DNA of 16,645 nt from Candidatus Saccharimonadia bacterium (GTDB lineage: Bacteria > Patescibacteriota > Saccharimonadia > Saccharimonadales > Saccharimonadaceae). Shown here in pieces: positions 1 to 5,059 of this stretch; position 1 is the first letter of the stretch; each line of letters starts with the position of its first letter. A program made the position numbers and the translations under genes. Location: contig JALRDS010000063.1 in NCBI GenBank assembly GCA_023259925.1, positions 1-16,645 of the forward strand. Reading direction: 5' to 3'. A model generated the notes under the pieces. It saw only the letters and a list, made by a program, of their open reading frames with translations. It was not told the DNA's origin and did no database searches.

Positions 1-258
1 CAAATTATCGTATCTGCTGCTGGCGTGCCATCTTTGATTACTTCGGTGAATGTACAGCCGGGTGCGGTAGTCGTAGATGCTGCAACAACTGCAGAGCACG
101 GTAAGATTGTTGGCGACGTTGCGCCAGATGTACGCGAACGACGCGACATTACAATTACTCCAGAGAAGGGTGGTGTGGGGCCACTCACTGTTGTATCGCT
201 ATTTGAGAACGTGATTCAGGCTGCTCGCGCAGTTGCGAACGATTCCGCTACAAATTAA
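1..258 (+). CDS. folD: FolD C-terminal part (methylenetetrahydrofolate dehydrogenase/cyclohydrolase), 5'-truncated by the window
   Basis: The reading frame is open from base 1 (QIIVSAAGVP...) to the TAA at 256-258, so only the last 85 residues are present. FolD is the cytosolic bifunctional enzyme that interconverts 5,10-methylene-THF and 10-formyl-THF using NADP. The visible part matches the C-terminal Rossmann half of the family: a strand ending in SAAGVP, then GAVVVDAATT, then GDVAPDV, and the family signature ITPEKGGVGPLTVVSLFENV followed by a terminal helix. The catalytic N-terminal half is outside the window. The 3' end overlaps the convergent response-regulator gene by 11 bp. The family assignment rests on the GGVGP-type signature and its context. 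Confidence 0.88.
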   Translation, partial: QIIVSAAGVPSLITSVNVQPGAVVVDAATTAEHGKIVGDVAPDVRERRDITITPEKGGVGPLTVVSLFENVIQAARAVANDSATN

Positions 259-616
259 GTGTTTCTTTCGCGCGTTCAACCACCTGGCTCGGGGTTAAGT
301 CTGCTTTTACAATGTAGCTTTCAATACCAAGTGCACGTAGTTCTTTCGGGGCTTCTTCTTCACCTAAATTTGTAAGGATAATAACTGGTATGCTCTTACC
401 CCATTTATGCGAACGAATTGCTTTTAGAGTTTCGTAACCATTCATTTTAGGCATTTGAATATCGAGTAATATAAGGTCTGGCCGGAATGCTTCAGCCAAC
501 GCCACGCCCTGTTCGCCGTCGCTCGCCATTTGCACTTCAAAGCTGGTTGCTTCGAATTTCATGCGGTACATTTGGTTAATAGTCGGGTCGTCTTCAATAA
601 TGGCAATTTTGGTCAT
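248..616 (-). CDS. Stand-alone receiver-domain response regulator (CheY-like)
   Basis: A 122-residue protein made of one REC domain with no output domain. The phospho-acceptor set is complete: acidic pair D9/D10 (IIEDD), phosphorylated Asp D52 (LILLDIQMP), Thr82 (ILTN) and Lys104 (YIVKAD). Such proteins take a phosphoryl group from a histidine kinase and act through protein contacts. The probable partner is the divergent histidine kinase starting at 675, only 58 bp away; this pairing is inferred from position. The ATG is preceded 6 nt upstream by TAAAAT and by no Shine-Dalgarno sequence, so the mRNA may be leaderless. The 3' end overlaps folD by 11 bp on the opposite strand. Confidence 0.93.
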   Translation of the reverse strand: MTKIAIIEDDPTINQMYRMKFEATSFEVQMASDGEQGVALAEAFRPDLILLDIQMPKMNGYETLKAIRSHKWGKSIPVIILTNLGEEEAPKELRALGIESYIVKADLTPSQVVERAKETLNL

Positions 617-622
617 GTTTCT

Positions 623-628
623 ATTTTA
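623..628 (-). promoter_or_regulatory. -10 box of the response regulator, start-codon proximal (leaderless type)
   Basis: On the minus strand TAAAAT is followed by 6 nt and then the ATG at 616-614. A start site about 6-7 nt after the box would put +1 at or next to the ATG. There is no purine-rich Shine-Dalgarno sequence. No good -35 is visible. Confidence 0.5.
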
Positions 629-662
629 AGCTAGCGGCGTAGGAAAATCCACGCGGCTAGGA

Positions 663-668
663 TAAAAT
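663..668 (+). promoter_or_regulatory. -10 box of the histidine kinase, start-codon proximal (leaderless type)
   Basis: TAAAAT is followed by 6 nt and then the GTG start at 675, mirroring the arrangement of the divergent regulator gene. The two -10 boxes are only 34 bp apart in a 58-bp intergenic space, so the two genes could be co-regulated by one bound protein (inference). Confidence 0.48.
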
Positions 669-674
669 GTAAAC

Positions 675-2033
675 GTGAGCTCTATAGATTGGCTTATTGC
701 AATTAATCTTTCGTTGGTGGTGGGCAGCATCGGCTATTTGTTGTGGGCTCTCAAGCGCCGCCGTGTACAGGCAAGCTTCCATATAAAGTTGATTACAATT
801 CTTACCTCATCGGTAGCCCTACGTGAGCTATTAGAGCGTGTCTCGGTTGAAATTCAAGCGGCTACTGGTGCCTCTCAGGCTTTTTTCTTTGTATACAAAC
901 CGAACAACCATTATGTTTCAAGCGGTACGCATGGCTATTTACGTCCTACTGCTAGTGATTGCCATATGCTCGAAGCTTACTTTTACCGTACCGGTAATCC
1001 TTATATACGTTTACATAACTTGCATAGCGAAGCCGAAATTCGCCGTTTGCTAAAAAGCTATCGGGTTGATGTAGTGCTTCCACTAATTCGTGGCGATGAA
1101 ATATTAGGCTTTGTTTTTCTAGGCCCTAAACTGTCTGGTTCGTATTCTCCCTACGATATTGGCATGATTTTTGATATTAAGCACGAACTAGCTATTGCAA
1201 TTCAAAACGCTGTTTCACTAGAGGCAGTTAAAGAGTTGAATGCTCATTTGCAGCAGCGTATTGATGATGCAACTGAAGAGCTGCAGCGATCTAACGATCA
1301 GCTTCGCGGCCTCGATACAGCCAAAGAAGAGTTTGTGAGCATGGCATCTCATCAGCTCCGTACGCCGCTCACCAGTATAAAAGGCTATATCAGCATGGTA
1401 CTCGAAGGTGACGCCGGTCGTGTCACAAAAATGCAACGGCAATTACTCCGTGAGGCATTCACGAGTAGTGAACGAATGGTGCATTTAATTAACGAATTTT
1501 TGAACGTATCGCGTGTGCAAACTGGTAAATTCATGATTGATAAACGCACCATAAATCTCGCTAAAATCGCGGCACAAGAAGTAAAGGCTTTGCATACAAC
1601 TGCCGAAGCACGTGGGTTGCGGTTAAATTTTACGTGCACCGATAATTCAATAGCGGTGTTAGCTGACGAAGCAAAAATACGCCAAGTCATTATGAATTTT
1701 ATAGATAATGCGCTGTACTATTCTCGCCCAGATTCTGACATCGATATCGCACTGAGCGTAAAAAGAGACGTGGCTGAACTTACCGTGACCGATTACGGTA
1801 TAGGTGTGCCAGCAAAACAACAGGCTAAATTGTTTACGAAGTTCTTCCGGGCAGACAATGCCCGCACCCAACGCCCGGATGGCACCGGAGTGGGTTTGTA
1901 CTTAGCAAAAATGGTTATCGATGGGCACGATGGTCGTTTGATCTTTTCGTCGAAAGAAGGCCAGGGAAGTACCTTTGGTTTCCGCTTGCCCTTAGCTAGT
2001 GAACAAGCCGATAAGGCCAACAATAACGAGTAG
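675..2033 (+). CDS. Membrane-anchored sensor histidine kinase with a GAF-like domain
   Basis: A 452-residue protein with a GTG start. Order: one N-terminal membrane segment (about residues 6-26) followed by basic KRRR; a GAF-like sensor region (about 45-180); a short coiled-coil linker (about 183-215); HisKA with the H-box ASHQLRTPLTS, phospho-accepting His226; then HATPase_c with the N-box NFIDNALYYS (341-350), the G1 box DYGIGVP (373-379) and the G2 box GTGVGLYLAK (403-412). All catalytic boxes are intact, so it should autophosphorylate and pass the phosphoryl group to a receiver such as the divergent single-domain regulator. There is no extracytoplasmic sensor loop, so the signal is probably cytosolic or membrane-derived. 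The 3' end overlaps the convergent small membrane gene by 42 bp. Confidence 0.93.
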   Translation: MSSIDWLIAINLSLVVGSIGYLLWALKRRRVQASFHIKLITILTSSVALRELLERVSVEIQAATGASQAFFFVYKPNNHYVSSGTHGYLRPTASDCHMLEAYFYRTGNPYIRLHNLHSEAEIRRLLKSYRVDVVLPLIRGDEILGFVFLGPKLSGSYSPYDIGMIFDIKHELAIAIQNAVSLEAVKELNAHLQQRIDDATEELQRSNDQLRGLDTAKEEFVSMASHQLRTPLTSIKGYISMVLEGDAGRVTKMQRQLLREAFTSSERMVHLINEFLNVSRVQTGKFMIDKRTINLAKIAAQEVKALHTTAEARGLRLNFTCTDNSIAVLADEAKIRQVIMNFIDNALYYSRPDSDIDIALSVKRDVAELTVTDYGIGVPAKQQAKLFTKFFRADNARTQRPDGTGVGLYLAKMVIDGHDGRLIFSSKEGQGSTFGFRLPLASEQADKANNNE

Positions 2034-2213
2034 TAGTGCAAACACAATTCCCGCGGCAGCTGCAGTAAATTTAACAAGCCGTCCATACGTAAGCCACCAT
2101 TCTTTGAACGCAGACCGTTCTTCGGCTGAAACGCGAAGCACTTGTGGCGATGAAACTTTGGCGTCGGCGCCTTGGTATTTCTTGTTTCGCTTCTTCTTTT
2201 GCTTATTTGCCAT
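1992..2213 (-). CDS. Small basic single-pass membrane protein, function unknown
   Basis: 73 residues from the ATG at 2213-2211. A longer frame to 2234 exists, but it would start inside the -10 box, so the shorter start is preferred. The N terminus is strongly basic (MANKQKKKRNKKYQG), a middle part contains EEWW-like aromatic residues (FKEWWLTYGR), and a single hydrophobic helix covers about residues 48-70. I recall similar short Lys-rich single-pass proteins as common in Saccharibacteria, but the role is unknown; this is memory, not a search. The last 42 bp overlap the end of the histidine kinase gene on the other strand, so both 3' ends are constrained. Confidence 0.75.
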   Translation of the reverse strand: MANKQKKKRNKKYQGADAKVSSPQVLRVSAEERSAFKEWWLTYGRLVKFTAAAAGIVFALLLVIVGLIGLFTS

Positions 2214-2222
2214 AATAAATAC

Positions 2223-2228
2223 AGTGTA
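2223..2228 (-). promoter_or_regulatory. -10 box of the small membrane protein gene (leaderless type)
   Basis: TACACT on the minus strand is followed by 9 nt and then the ATG at 2213. No Shine-Dalgarno sequence is present. The box lies immediately downstream, in the minus direction, of the terminator hairpin at 2242-2266. Confidence 0.42.
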
Positions 2229-2241
2229 GCACAACGAAAAT

Positions 2242-2266
2242 TACCCCTCATTAACAGAGGGGTAAT
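2242..2266 (-). terminator. Intrinsic terminator of the minus-strand surface-protein transcript
   Basis: A perfect 9-bp stem (TTACCCCTC paired with GAGGGGTAA) with a 7-nt loop, followed on the minus strand by TTTTCGTT. It lies 55 bp after the stop of the LPQTG gene. The plus-strand side is followed by TTTCATTT, so weak bidirectional activity is possible. Confidence 0.75.
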
Positions 2267-2320
2267 TTCATTTCGCTGAGCATGATCGCTACAGATGAGT
2301 TGTGAGCGGTCAGTCTCTAT

Positions 2321-3064
2321 TTAGCCAAGTAGGTTCTTGCGAGCAGCTACAAAGTAACTAGTACCAGCAGCAATAACTGCAGTAGCGATAGCCAGTAGGC
2401 CGTTCGCACCAGTTTGTGGTAGCTCAGTTACGGTAGTAACTGGCTTAGTAGCACAATCTTCGGTAGTTTTTGAGTGCTTGGTAGCGTCGAAATCCTTTTC
2501 ACCAATAGTGATGATATCTTTGCTATCTAATTCACACACTTTGATGTTTTCAGGTGTTTCTGGGCAGTCAACAGTTGCTTGGAACTGCACAAAAATTGCA
2601 GTAGAACCGTTTAGGTTACCAGCGTTTACGCCACTAGTAACAATACCGTTAGCAAGTGCAGTAGTGTTTGAGTTGTCGCTGGTAATACGAACAGTTGAAC
2701 CTGGAACGTATACCAATGAACCCTTGCTAGTGTTCACTTTGGCGGTACCAGAAACAGCAGTTGTTTGGTCGTTTGCGTTAGTTGCAGATGCTGAAATAAC
2801 ACCGCTCGCCATATTCGCTTTTACGGTAAGGTCACGCAGCAAACCGAAGTCGCTGTTACTTAGCGTAATACTGTACTTTACAGTATCGCCACAAGTAGCA
2901 GTAATGTTTTGTGCGTATGTACCATTTGTGGTAACGTTACGAACTTTGTAGTTGCTAGCGCCGTTCGAAAGCTGGCCTGGGCTATCTGCAAATACCGGAG
3001 CGGTAAACAGAACGCTAAAAGCTGGCAATAGAGCTAACGCAGCAAGTGGGGCAAATTTTTTCAT
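2321..3064 (-). CDS. LPQTG-anchored surface protein (small, DUF11-like)
   Basis: 247 residues. An N-terminal signal peptide (about 1-26, ending APVFA-D) precedes a single beta-rich DUF11/SdrD-like region (about 38-170) with the typical DTVKYSITLSN and DLTVKANM strands. Next comes a short Cys-containing module VCEL-4-IITI-8-KHSK-3-DC, and finally a sorting signal: LPQTG at 215-219, a hydrophobic helix and a charged tail (ARKNLLG). It is expected to be secreted and covalently anchored by a sortase, which is not encoded in this window. The start is well defined: AAAGGAG at 3071-3077 sits 6 nt before the ATG. I see no convincing promoter in the 167 nt upstream, so it may be co-transcribed with the GC-rich gene before it. 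The exact ligand or structural role is unknown. Confidence 0.9.
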   Translation of the reverse strand: MKKFAPLAALALLPAFSVLFTAPVFADSPGQLSNGASNYKVRNVTTNGTYAQNITATCGDTVKYSITLSNSDFGLLRDLTVKANMASGVISASATNANDQTTAVSGTAKVNTSKGSLVYVPGSTVRITSDNSNTTALANGIVTSGVNAGNLNGSTAIFVQFQATVDCPETPENIKVCELDSKDIITIGEKDFDATKHSKTTEDCATKPVTTVTELPQTGANGLLAIATAVIAAGTSYFVAARKNLLG

Positions 3065-3070
3065 AGGAAT

Positions 3071-3077
3071 CTCCTTT
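3071..3077 (-). promoter_or_regulatory. Strong Shine-Dalgarno site of the LPQTG gene
   Basis: AAAGGAG on the minus strand, 6 nt before the ATG at 3064. It is noteworthy because most neighbouring housekeeping genes lack a Shine-Dalgarno sequence. Confidence 0.8.
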
Positions 3078-3132
3078 ATGAAATTACTAAGTTAGTAAAA
3101 AATACGTCTCGCAGTGAGTATTTTTATTGAAT

Positions 3133-3249
3133 GCAAACTAGATAGTCATCGTGTCTTTAAGGTTGTTGTGCGCGGGGCACACGGTCTTCTAGCTGGCTGC
3201 TAGAACCGTGTGCCACCGCGGACATCAACTACTACATGGGGTCCACCGG
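3133..3249. repeat. Left copy of a complex inverted repeat flanking the GC-rich gene
   Basis: Read on the plus strand it has four blocks that recur, inverted, at 4658-4759. Block A is GCAAACTAGATAGTCAT (3133-3149), block B GTCTTTAAG (3153-3161), block C GACATCAACTACTACA (3221-3236) and block D TCCACC (3242-3247). Between B and C lies a private hairpin (3171-3220). Block C overlaps the stop codon of the GC-rich gene and block D its last codons. A and B match the other copy perfectly; C differs by one inserted T in the right copy. The two copies together give 48 matched positions. Confidence 0.85.
3171..3220. repeat. 21-bp imperfect hairpin directly after the GC-rich gene
   Basis: The stem is CGCGG + GGCACACGGT + TCTAGC (3171-3193, with a 2-nt bulge at 3186-3187) paired with GCTAGA + ACCGTGTGCC + CCGCG (3199-3220, bulged A at 3215), and a 5-nt loop. 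No T-run follows on either strand, so it is not a classical intrinsic terminator. It occupies the centre of the left inverted-repeat copy. It could act as an RNA stability element or as a folded single-strand recombination site. Confidence 0.8.
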
Positions 3250-4521
3250 AGCGGGCCGGATCTCGAACTGGTTGGTCGAGATCATGGCGGTCCGGCCATC
3301 GTCCTGCGTCAGCGTGCAGTCCACTCGGTCTCGCCCTGCGGCGATTCCGTACTGGCTGTTGGCACCCGGCACCTCTGAAGGCGCCAGGTAGGTGTGCTGA
3401 ACCGAGAAGTTGCCGCTGACCGTCTGCTGCTTGCCCTGGGTGATGGTTCCCCCATTGCGAGCCGTGCAGAACAGCGAACCGGCGTGACCCGGGGCAACGC
3501 TACCGTTGACAGTGTTCGTCCTGGTGTTGTTGACCAGAACGTCGTTGATCGTGCTGATCTCGACGAGAATCGGCTTGGGGTTCGACTCCTGAACTGTGTC
3601 CTCGCAGATTGTCTTGACGACCAGGTTGACGTAGGCGTTGCCGCGAGCAGAAGCCCGAACGTAGCCTTCGACATCACCCTTGACCTCACCCTCCAGCTTG
3701 CCGTTCAGCTCGGCCTGGGCCCCCTCCGCCACGGCGGAAAGTGCTGCTTCGACCGATGCATAGACCTTGCCCCTCACCTTCGCTTTGGCGCGAGCGAAGA
3801 ACTCGGCGACACCCTCCGCCTCGGCAAGAGCGTGACACGTGCGCTGGACGTGACCATTCTCGTCTCGGACGTAGTTGCCGTCCTCATCGACGAGGTAGCC
3901 GTTGCTCCAGGACTTGACCTTGGCCTTGGCTGTGCCGTGAGCTTGCGCCCAGGCGGTACCCCAGAACTTGAAGCGCTTGACGATCTTGAACTCGCCGTAG
4001 AGCTTCTTCTTGCCGGGGATGGTCTTCTTGGTCGGTGGGATCTTGACCTTGTTGTTGCACTTCGGATCATGGAACCAGCCGTCGGGACCCTTGTAGAACT
4101 TGTAGCCTGCCGGGTAGTACTTCTGGTGCCAGACCTCCTGGCCGTGGATGTTGATGTAGGACGTCCACAGCGTCATGCCGTGGGGCGCCGTGTAGACGTT
4201 GCCGGCCTGCTGGGCGCTGATGATCTGCGTACGAGGCATGCCGTTGGCACGCACGTACCGGAGTACGCGCGTCAACGTCTTTGCCTTGTATTTGATCCCG
4301 TTGACGTTCTTCATGCGATCCCGCTTTGAGTCAGTCACCTCGGCGGTGCCGTCCTCGTAGCAGGTTCCCTTGCCTCGATCAACGTCGACATTGGCCGGGC
4401 AGGGAACCTTGTCGGAGTCACTGCTGGCGGCGTTGGCGGGCGAAGCGATGCCGGCGTTGAGGCCGGCGACGATGGTCACGAAGGTCAGTGCGGCGATGAG
4501 CCGCTGGATGAATCTAAGCAT
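3232..4521 (-). CDS. GC-rich secreted protein of unknown function, Ala/Lys-rich
   Basis: 429 residues from the ATG at 4521-4519, chosen because GGGAGGA (4526-4532) lies 4 nt upstream; the frame also continues upstream to 4557. The signal peptide is MLRFIQRLIA... ending SPANA (cleavage about 31/32). The mature part has seven cysteines, an aromatic Gly-rich segment (about 140-160), a basic Lys/Pro stretch near 175-190, an alanine-rich stretch with alternating A-x-A patterns (about 205-310, e.g. AQAHGTAKAKVK) and a beta-like C-terminal part. No LPXTG motif and no C-terminal membrane helix are present, so it should be released or held non-covalently. Composition is foreign to the window: 3661-3720 has 38 G+C of 60, against 26 of 60 at 2581-2640 in the neighbouring gene, and most codons end in C or G. 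It is bracketed by inverted repeats. I do not recognise its family with certainty. Confidence 0.85.
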   Translation of the reverse strand: MLRFIQRLIAALTFVTIVAGLNAGIASPANAASSDSDKVPCPANVDVDRGKGTCYEDGTAEVTDSKRDRMKNVNGIKYKAKTLTRVLRYVRANGMPRTQIISAQQAGNVYTAPHGMTLWTSYINIHGQEVWHQKYYPAGYKFYKGPDGWFHDPKCNNKVKIPPTKKTIPGKKKLYGEFKIVKRFKFWGTAWAQAHGTAKAKVKSWSNGYLVDEDGNYVRDENGHVQRTCHALAEAEGVAEFFARAKAKVRGKVYASVEAALSAVAEGAQAELNGKLEGEVKGDVEGYVRASARGNAYVNLVVKTICEDTVQESNPKPILVEISTINDVLVNNTRTNTVNGSVAPGHAGSLFCTARNGGTITQGKQQTVSGNFSVQHTYLAPSEVPGANSQYGIAAGRDRVDCTLTQDDGRTAMISTNQFEIRPAPVDPM

Positions 4522-4525
4522 GGTG

Positions 4526-4532
4526 TCCTCCC
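4526..4532 (-). promoter_or_regulatory. Shine-Dalgarno site fixing the start of the GC-rich gene
   Basis: GGGAGGA on the minus strand with a 4-nt spacer to the ATG at 4521. It supports the internal Met over the longer frame that begins at 4557. Confidence 0.7.
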
Positions 4533-4606
4533 GGACGGTCGATGTGGCTGTTGCCACGAAAATGAATCGCGGCTGCTGCCACTACTTCGCGTCTCCTGAG
4601 AAGACA

Positions 4607-4658
4607 CGACCTTTTCGGCTGCTGCAGTAAATAGCAAACGAAAAGGTCGCACCTTTTC
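4607..4658 (-). promoter_or_regulatory. Three-strand alternative-hairpin switch candidate
   Basis: In the minus-strand transcript, segment 1 is GAAAAGGT (4658-4651), segment 2 is CGACCTTTTCG (4649-4639) and segment 3 is CGAAAAGGTCG (4617-4607). Segments 1 and 2 form an 8-bp hairpin with a 3-nt loop; segments 2 and 3 form an 11-bp perfect hairpin. The two are mutually exclusive, the layout expected of an attenuator or switch. No T-run follows either hairpin, so translation control or RNA processing is more likely than termination. Confidence 0.55.
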
Positions 4659-4759
4659 AGGTGGAGAACTTAGAATTGTAGTAGTTGAATGTCATTGGGT
4701 ATTGTTTCGCTGAGTTCAAACTCAAAGCGTACTTAAAGACCCATGACTATCTAGTTTGC
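4658..4759. repeat. Right copy of the complex inverted repeat
   Basis: On the plus strand, the reverse complements of the left blocks appear in the opposite order: D' GGTGGA (4660-4665), C' TGTAGTAGTTGAATGTC (4677-4693), a private hairpin (4708-4729), B' CTTAAAGAC (4732-4740) and A' ATGACTATCTAGTTTGC (4743-4759). The hairpin is CGCT + GAGTT paired with AACTC + AGCG, unrelated in sequence to the left one but at the same place. Outside block A the two flanks do not match and no target-site duplication is visible. Confidence 0.85.
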
Positions 4760-4779
4760 GGGTAAACAGATGGTGTTAT

Positions 4780-4796
4780 TTGTTTGCCGCAAACAA
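4780..4796. repeat. Palindrome with a GCAAAC core beside the right inverted repeat
   Basis: TTGTTTGC and GCAAACAA separated by one C, 20 bp outside block A' of the right repeat. It repeats the GCAAAC hexamer that starts block A. It may be a protein-binding site or simply a leader hairpin. Confidence 0.5.
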
Positions 4797-4939
4797 TTCG
4801 ACAGACAAATAAGCCTGTCTACTTGACTAAATTGTTAAACGGCACCTCTATAAAATGAGGCAATGTGTTCCGATGGCGATTTACAGGGCTACACCCTGCG
4901 CACTTCCACCGTATCCACCATCTCACTGAGGATAGCTAC

Positions 4940-4968
4940 ATAATAGCACAAACGTGTTAAATTGTCAA
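4940..4968 (-). promoter_or_regulatory. Strong sigma70-type promoter driving the structured leader, GC-rich gene and probably the LPQTG gene
   Basis: On the minus strand the -35 is a perfect TTGACA (4968-4963) and the -10 is TATTAT (4945-4940), with a 17-nt spacer. The predicted start is near 4933. It lies outside the inverted-repeat pair and just after the terminator of the upstream LPETG gene, so it opens a separate transcription unit. Confidence 0.75.
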
Positions 4969-5016
4969 CTACTATACCATAAAATAAACTTATGTTTATT
5001 TAGATTTTTTTCAAAT

Positions 5017-5046
5017 AAAATCACCCCTCTTTAGAAGGGTGATTTT
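5017..5046 (-). terminator. Intrinsic terminator of the LPETG gene
   Basis: A perfect 10-bp stem, AAAATCACCC (5017-5026) with GGGTGATTTT (5037-5046), with a short inner TCT/AGA pairing. On the minus strand it ends in TTTTATTTGA. It follows the LPETG stop codon by 13 bp. The A-rich 5' arm could also serve the plus strand. Confidence 0.78.
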
Positions 5047-5059
5047 GTTTACAGATTGT

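Larger units (their letters stand above)
4522..4933 (-). ncRNA. Long structured 5' leader of the GC-rich gene
   Basis: About 410 nt lie between the predicted start site (about 4933) and the ATG. In transcript order it can form: an outer helix GATGG/CCATC (4922-4918 with 4876-4872) enclosing CAGGG/CCCTG (4898-4894 with 4888-4884); CCTC/GAGG (4860-4845); GACAG/CTGTC (4819-4800); the perfect palindrome TTGTTTGC-C-GCAAACAA (4780-4796); the right inverted-repeat copy (4759-4658); three mutually complementary segments (4658-4607); and a hairpin at 4608-4588. No known riboswitch class could be matched by eye. The leader is not GC-biased like the gene it precedes, so it may belong to the resident genome. 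Calling it a regulatory RNA is inference from structure and length. Confidence 0.45.

Noticed and set aside
3133..3236. Classical integron attC site
   Set aside because: The RYYYAAC and GTTRRRY boxes are absent, and the two conserved ends are not complementary to each other.
3394..4329. Long plus-strand open frame opposite the GC-rich gene
   Set aside because: It is the antisense shadow of a GC-rich coding region. Its translation is a monotonous Leu/Asp/Val-rich sequence with no motif, and it has no ribosome site.
3133..4759. Standard insertion sequence
   Set aside because: The enclosed ORF is a secreted protein with a signal peptide and no transposase motif, and no target-site duplication is visible.
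4600..4935. Possible tmRNA: a GCAAACGA stretch following TAAATAG resembles the tag region on the plus strand, and ATCCACCA resembles an acceptor end
   Set aside because: No TTCGA T-loop, no matching 5' acceptor half and no typical tag ending in Ala-Ala. The match is limited to a few bases.
4840..4935. TPP, fluoride or cyclic di-GMP riboswitch in the minus-strand leader
   Set aside because: Short resemblances exist, but the required conserved cores of these classes are not present in order.
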